Shown piece by piece: positions 61,607 to 64,000 of a stretch of 64,000 nt of DNA. The stretch lies in assembly GCF_001005825.1 (NCBI RefSeq), contig NZ_LBHV01000007.1, positions 1 through 64,000 on the forward strand, written 5' to 3'. The translations under genes were made by a program, and so were the position numbers. Under the pieces are notes generated by a model, which ran no database searches, was not told the origin of the DNA, and saw nothing but the letters and a program-made list of their open reading frames with translations. The stretch is from Rhizobium sp. LC145 (GTDB taxonomy: Bacteria; Pseudomonadota; Alphaproteobacteria; Rhizobiales; Rhizobiaceae). Within the stretch, counting starts at the first letter, position 1. Every line of letters begins with the position of its first letter.

Positions 61607-62812
61607 ATGGCCTCTCTTCCCATCCGCTCCATCCAGACCGTCGCGGTGCTGGCCGTCACGCAGCTCGCCGGCTGGGGCACGAGCTTCGAAGTGCTCGGCG
61701 TAATGGGGCGCGTCATCGCGCCGGAACTCGGCTTAGCGAACGAAATCATCTTCGCCGGCCTCACCATCATGATGATCGTCAGCGCGCTTGCCGGGCCTTT
61801 GACCGGCCGTCTGCTCGAGCGTCACGGCGCGGCCCGCGTCCTTGCCGCCGGTGCCCTGGCGTTCGCACTGGGCCTTGCGATGCTGGCGGCCGCAAACGGC
61901 CTGCTGATCTATATTCTCGCCTGGATCGTCATCGGCATCGGCGGCGCATTCGGGCTGTCCGCTCCGGCCTATACCGCGGTGGTCGAACGCGAGGGACCGA
62001 ACGCCAAGCGCACGATCGCCATCCTCATGCTCTTCACCGGCCTCTCGGTCACCATCTTCTGGCCGCTCTTGAGCCTGCTCAACGAGCTGATCGGCTGGCG
62101 CTTCACCTTTGCCGCCTGCGCAGCCATTCAACTGTTCGTATGCCTGCCGCTCTATCTCTTCGCCTTGCCGAAGCCGATCGCGCGCCAGGAACAAGGTGCG
62201 AGCGCCGATCTCGCGCCCGTGGAACTCTCGGCCGCCGAACGTAGGAAAGCCTTCCTGCTCGTCGCGGCCACCACCACCATCGCCTCCTTCGTCACCTTCG
62301 GCCTCGCGCCCTCTCTCCTCGAACTGCTCCGCCAGTCAGGCGCAACGCCCGAATTCGCGCTGCAGCTCGCCGCGGCGCGCGGCGTCATCGGCATATCGGC
62401 GCGCGGCGTCGACATGCTGCTCGGCCGGCGCGGCAATCCGCTGCTGACCTCGATCGCCGGCACCGGCATGATACTGCTCGGCTTCACCTGCCTTCTGGGC
62501 CTGCCGCCTTCGACCGCCAGCCTCTGCGCCTTCATACTCTTCTACGGCTTTGGTTCCGGCGTGCTCGCCGTCGCCCGTGCGCTTCTGCCGCTCGCACTCT
62601 TTTCGCCTCGGGAATACGGGCTGCAGGCAGCCCGCCTCTCGCTGCCGCAAAATCTCGCCAATGCGGCGGCCCCCGTGGTCTTCACGGCCCTCCTCGACCG
62701 CGCCGGCTATCAGGTGGCCATCGTCTTCGCGATAGCGCTAGCGCTCGTCGCCCTTGCGGCAATCATGATGCTGATCGGCCTGGTGCGGAAGGCACATACA
62801 AAAGCCTCATGA
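61607..62812 (+). CDS. MFS transporter inserted between GTA gp8 and gp9
   Basis: 401 residues from ATG 61607; TTG 61595 is in frame but less likely. Twelve TM segments. TM1 is QTVAVLAVTQLAGWGTSFEVLG, and GRLLERHGAARVLAAG follows TM2 as the MFS loop motif. It is on the opposite strand to the GTA genes and its 3' end overlaps gp8 by 6 bp (62807-62812). Substrate unknown. It has no phage relative in the standard GTA cluster, so it is either an insertion or an accessory gene. Confidence 0.87.
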   Translation: MASLPIRSIQTVAVLAVTQLAGWGTSFEVLGVMGRVIAPELGLANEIIFAGLTIMMIVSALAGPLTGRLLERHGAARVLAAGALAFALGLAMLAAANGLLIYILAWIVIGIGGAFGLSAPAYTAVVEREGPNAKRTIAILMLFTGLSVTIFWPLLSLLNELIGWRFTFAACAAIQLFVCLPLYLFALPKPIARQEQGASADLAPVELSAAERRKAFLLVAATTTIASFVTFGLAPSLLELLRQSGATPEFALQLAAARGVIGISARGVDMLLGRRGNPLLTSIAGTGMILLGFTCLLGLPPSTASLCAFILFYGFGSGVLAVARALLPLALFSPREYGLQAARLSLPQNLANAAAPVVFTALLDRAGYQVAIVFAIALALVALAAIMMLIGLVRKAHTKAS

Positions 62813-63214
62813 CGCCGGTTCCGTCACCGCGCGGAAGCGGACTTCAGCGCAAAACAGCTTCGACTTAGACTCACGCCGTATGCGCAGATCCCGGTGCCTC
62901 AGACTAACGAGAACCGCACCATCGAGCCGCAATGCCGCATCGTCGAGCAGCGCACACACCCGTCCGGCGATCTCCACCGCCTCCTTGCGGCCCTCTGCGC
63001 CGGACCAGATCTCCAGCGTCAGCAGATGTTCCTCCGCCTCTTCCGTGGAGGTCGAATAGTTCCTCGTCTCCATCTCCCCGAAGACGATGCAGGGCATGTG
63101 GGCGCGCGCAAGCCAGCGGTCGCGAATACCATCCCGCCCCACGAGGCCGGTAAGCACCGCATCGCCGGATAACCTCGCATGGATTGCCGCGAGCAGCGCA
63201 TTCGCAGCCGTCAT
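62807..63214 (-). CDS. GTA gp8-like tail terminator/head-tail joining protein (DUF3168)
   Basis: 135 residues from ATG 63214, which overlaps the gp7 stop (ATGA). AANALLAAIHARLSGDAVLTGLVG begins the DUF3168 fold, with HMPCIVFGEMETRNYST near 39-55 and HLLTLEIWSGAEGRKEA near 63-79. It caps the tail at the head-tail joint. The 3' end overlaps the convergent MFS gene by 6 bp. Confidence 0.88.
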   Translation of the reverse strand: MTAANALLAAIHARLSGDAVLTGLVGRDGIRDRWLARAHMPCIVFGEMETRNYSTSTEEAEEHLLTLEIWSGAEGRKEAVEIAGRVCALLDDAALRLDGAVLVSLRHRDLRIRRESKSKLFCAEVRFRAVTEPAS

Positions 63215-63546
63215 CGGCCGTCCTCCTCGCACTGGCAGACGAGATAACGCCGCGTCTCGTCCGGATCGCGCACGAGCTTCACCACGAAGGTCCGCGCACC
63301 TTTGCGGAACCGCATCCCGGCCTGCACGTCCTCGCGAAAGCGGACCCAGATGCGGTGGCTCACCGTGCCGGTCTCCGCCACCGCCTCCTCCCTCACCACA
63401 TGCGAAACCGGCTCGATGCGCGCCCACATGGAAGCGAGCACTTCCCAGCCTGTCACCGCGCCGCCCTGGCCATCCGGCGCCGCACTCGGCGCCTCCAGGT
63501 CCAGCCGCGCGGTCATCTGCCCCGGATCGAAGAAGACGATCGCCAT
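63211..63546 (-). CDS. GTA gp7-like head-tail adaptor/stopper protein
   Basis: 111 residues. ARLDLEAPSAAPDGQGGAVTGW near 13-34 and VSHRIWVRFREDVQAGMRFRKGAR near 62-85 are typical of the phage head-tail adaptor family (SPP1 gp16-like). It is 2 bp after the gp6 stop and overlaps gp8 by 4 bp. It seals the packaged head. Confidence 0.9.
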   Translation of the reverse strand: MAIVFFDPGQMTARLDLEAPSAAPDGQGGAVTGWEVLASMWARIEPVSHVVREEAVAETGTVSHRIWVRFREDVQAGMRFRKGARTFVVKLVRDPDETRRYLVCQCEEDGR

Positions 63547-63548
63547 GG

Positions 63549-64000
63549 TCAGAGCCTCCGCATCCGGAACGGCCCGATCAGACGCTCATATCCATCCGGA
63601 ATGCCGGCCGGCTGCTGGTCGGGCGAGATCGCCCCCCGGAACGCGAACATGTGGCCGATATGGATCGACATCGCCCGCTTCAGCGTGTCGGGCACGTCCG
63701 CGCCCGCCTCTCCGAAGCCGGCGGAAAAATCGATCTCGATGCCGTTCGCCGCGTGTCCGAGTTCAAGCCTCTCACGTAGCCAGAGCCGTGCCGGGCGGCC
63801 CACGCCGTCCAGAAGGTGATCTTCAAGCGGAACTTCAGAAGCAGTGCCGTCCGCGTCATAAACCGTAATCTTCTGAATCTCTTGCACCGGCGATTTCAGA
63901 ATTCGAATCACGCCGTCGCGGGGCCAGCGATCGAGATAGAGCCGCCAGCCCTGCGCAATCAGGCAAAGCCCGGTCTCGCGCTCCAGGTGCTGACGCGCCG
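63549..64000 (-). CDS. GTA gp6-like head-tail connector, 5' end outside the window
   Basis: The frame stays open from the right edge (64000), so the N-terminus is missing and about 150 residues are seen. LIAQGWRLYLDRWPRDGVI, then ILKSPVQEIQKITVYDADG and YRLIGPFRMRRL-like YERLIGPFRMRRL at the end match phiE125 gp8/RcGTA gp6 connectors. It joins portal and tail. The portal, protease, capsid and terminase genes should lie beyond the window edge. Confidence 0.88.
   Translation of the reverse strand, partial: ARQHLERETGLCLIAQGWRLYLDRWPRDGVIRILKSPVQEIQKITVYDADGTASEVPLEDHLLDGVGRPARLWLRERLELGHAANGIEIDFSAGFGEAGADVPDTLKRAMSIHIGHMFAFRGAISPDQQPAGIPDGYERLIGPFRMRRL

Noticed and set aside
61607..62812. Insertion sequence or transposon explaining the MFS gene within the GTA cluster
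   Set aside because: No transposase, terminal inverted repeats or target duplication seen at either border.
1..64000. tRNA, rRNA or prophage integrase genes
   Set aside because: No cloverleaf or rRNA-like sequence and no integrase motif noticed. The phage-like genes are of the GTA type, which have no integrase or attachment sites.

Overview
The window is a GC-rich chromosomal segment of an alphaproteobacterium, almost certainly of the family Rhizobiaceae (Ensifer/Sinorhizobium, Rhizobium, Agrobacterium or Shinella-like). The evidence is gene content and order: feuN-feuP-feuQ next to the cytochrome c maturation genes cycHJKL, followed by degP, a two-component pair, glnE and a PleC/DivJ-type kinase. 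Other support comes from a PHB-era style set of conserved rhizobial enzymes, mosaic palindromic intergenic repeats of the kind found in rhizobia, and a Rhodobacter-capsulatus-type gene transfer agent (GTA) structural cluster. I saw no rRNA, tRNA, CRISPR array or insertion sequence.

Layout. 1-1.6 kb: three paralogous small secreted proteins of unknown function and one more tiny exported protein. 1.7-9.6 kb: AMP nucleosidase (amn, with a promoter that predicts an almost leaderless mRNA); a flippase-like membrane protein divergent from a polyprenyl-phosphate glycosyltransferase plus GT39-type transferase; a class III aminotransferase divergent from a glutamine-synthetase-like enzyme (probable putrescine use). 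9.7-20.8 kb: diguanylate cyclase, lipid kinase, MFS exporter, HxlR regulator with divergent quinone-reductase/alcohol dehydrogenase, DoxX protein with a hairpin over its start site, L,D-transpeptidase, GNAT enzyme coupled to ETF-ubiquinone oxidoreductase, D-2-hydroxyacid FAD dehydrogenase, and an SDR-like protein without the usual catalytic Tyr/Lys. 21-29.9 kb: an RND efflux pair, a class D beta-lactamase divergent from an AmpR-type regulator, an Hsp70-like protein and a family-4-like uracil-DNA glycosylase. 30-36.3 kb: two tiny genes, an EamA transporter, pepN, and a TetR/MFS divergent pair with two operator-like palindromes.

36.3-53.2 kb is a regulatory and envelope block. A PleC-like kinase is preceded by eight GANTC (CcrM) sites in 120 bp. 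Convergent to it on the minus strand run feuN, feuP, feuQ, a lipoprotein, cycH/ccmI, ccmE, ccmF, ccmH, degP, a response regulator, a histidine kinase and glnE. ccmH is unusual: a palindromic repeat has inserted between its start codon (still coupled to the ccmF stop) and its signal peptide, and the frame stays open through it.

53.3-64 kb is the tail half of a GTA structural operon on the minus strand: gp6 (partial at the window edge), gp7, gp8, gp9, gp10, gp10.1, gp11, gp12, gp13, gp14, gp15 and a holin-like gene. Most of it is translationally coupled by 4-bp overlaps. The cluster is interrupted by a plus-strand MFS gene between gp8 and gp9, by a palindromic repeat between gp10.1 and gp11, and by a structured 330-bp gap between gp14 and gp15 that carries a 29-codon ORF with a strong ribosome binding site on the opposite strand. 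These interruptions, the ccmH insertion and the GANTC cluster are the most notable observations.
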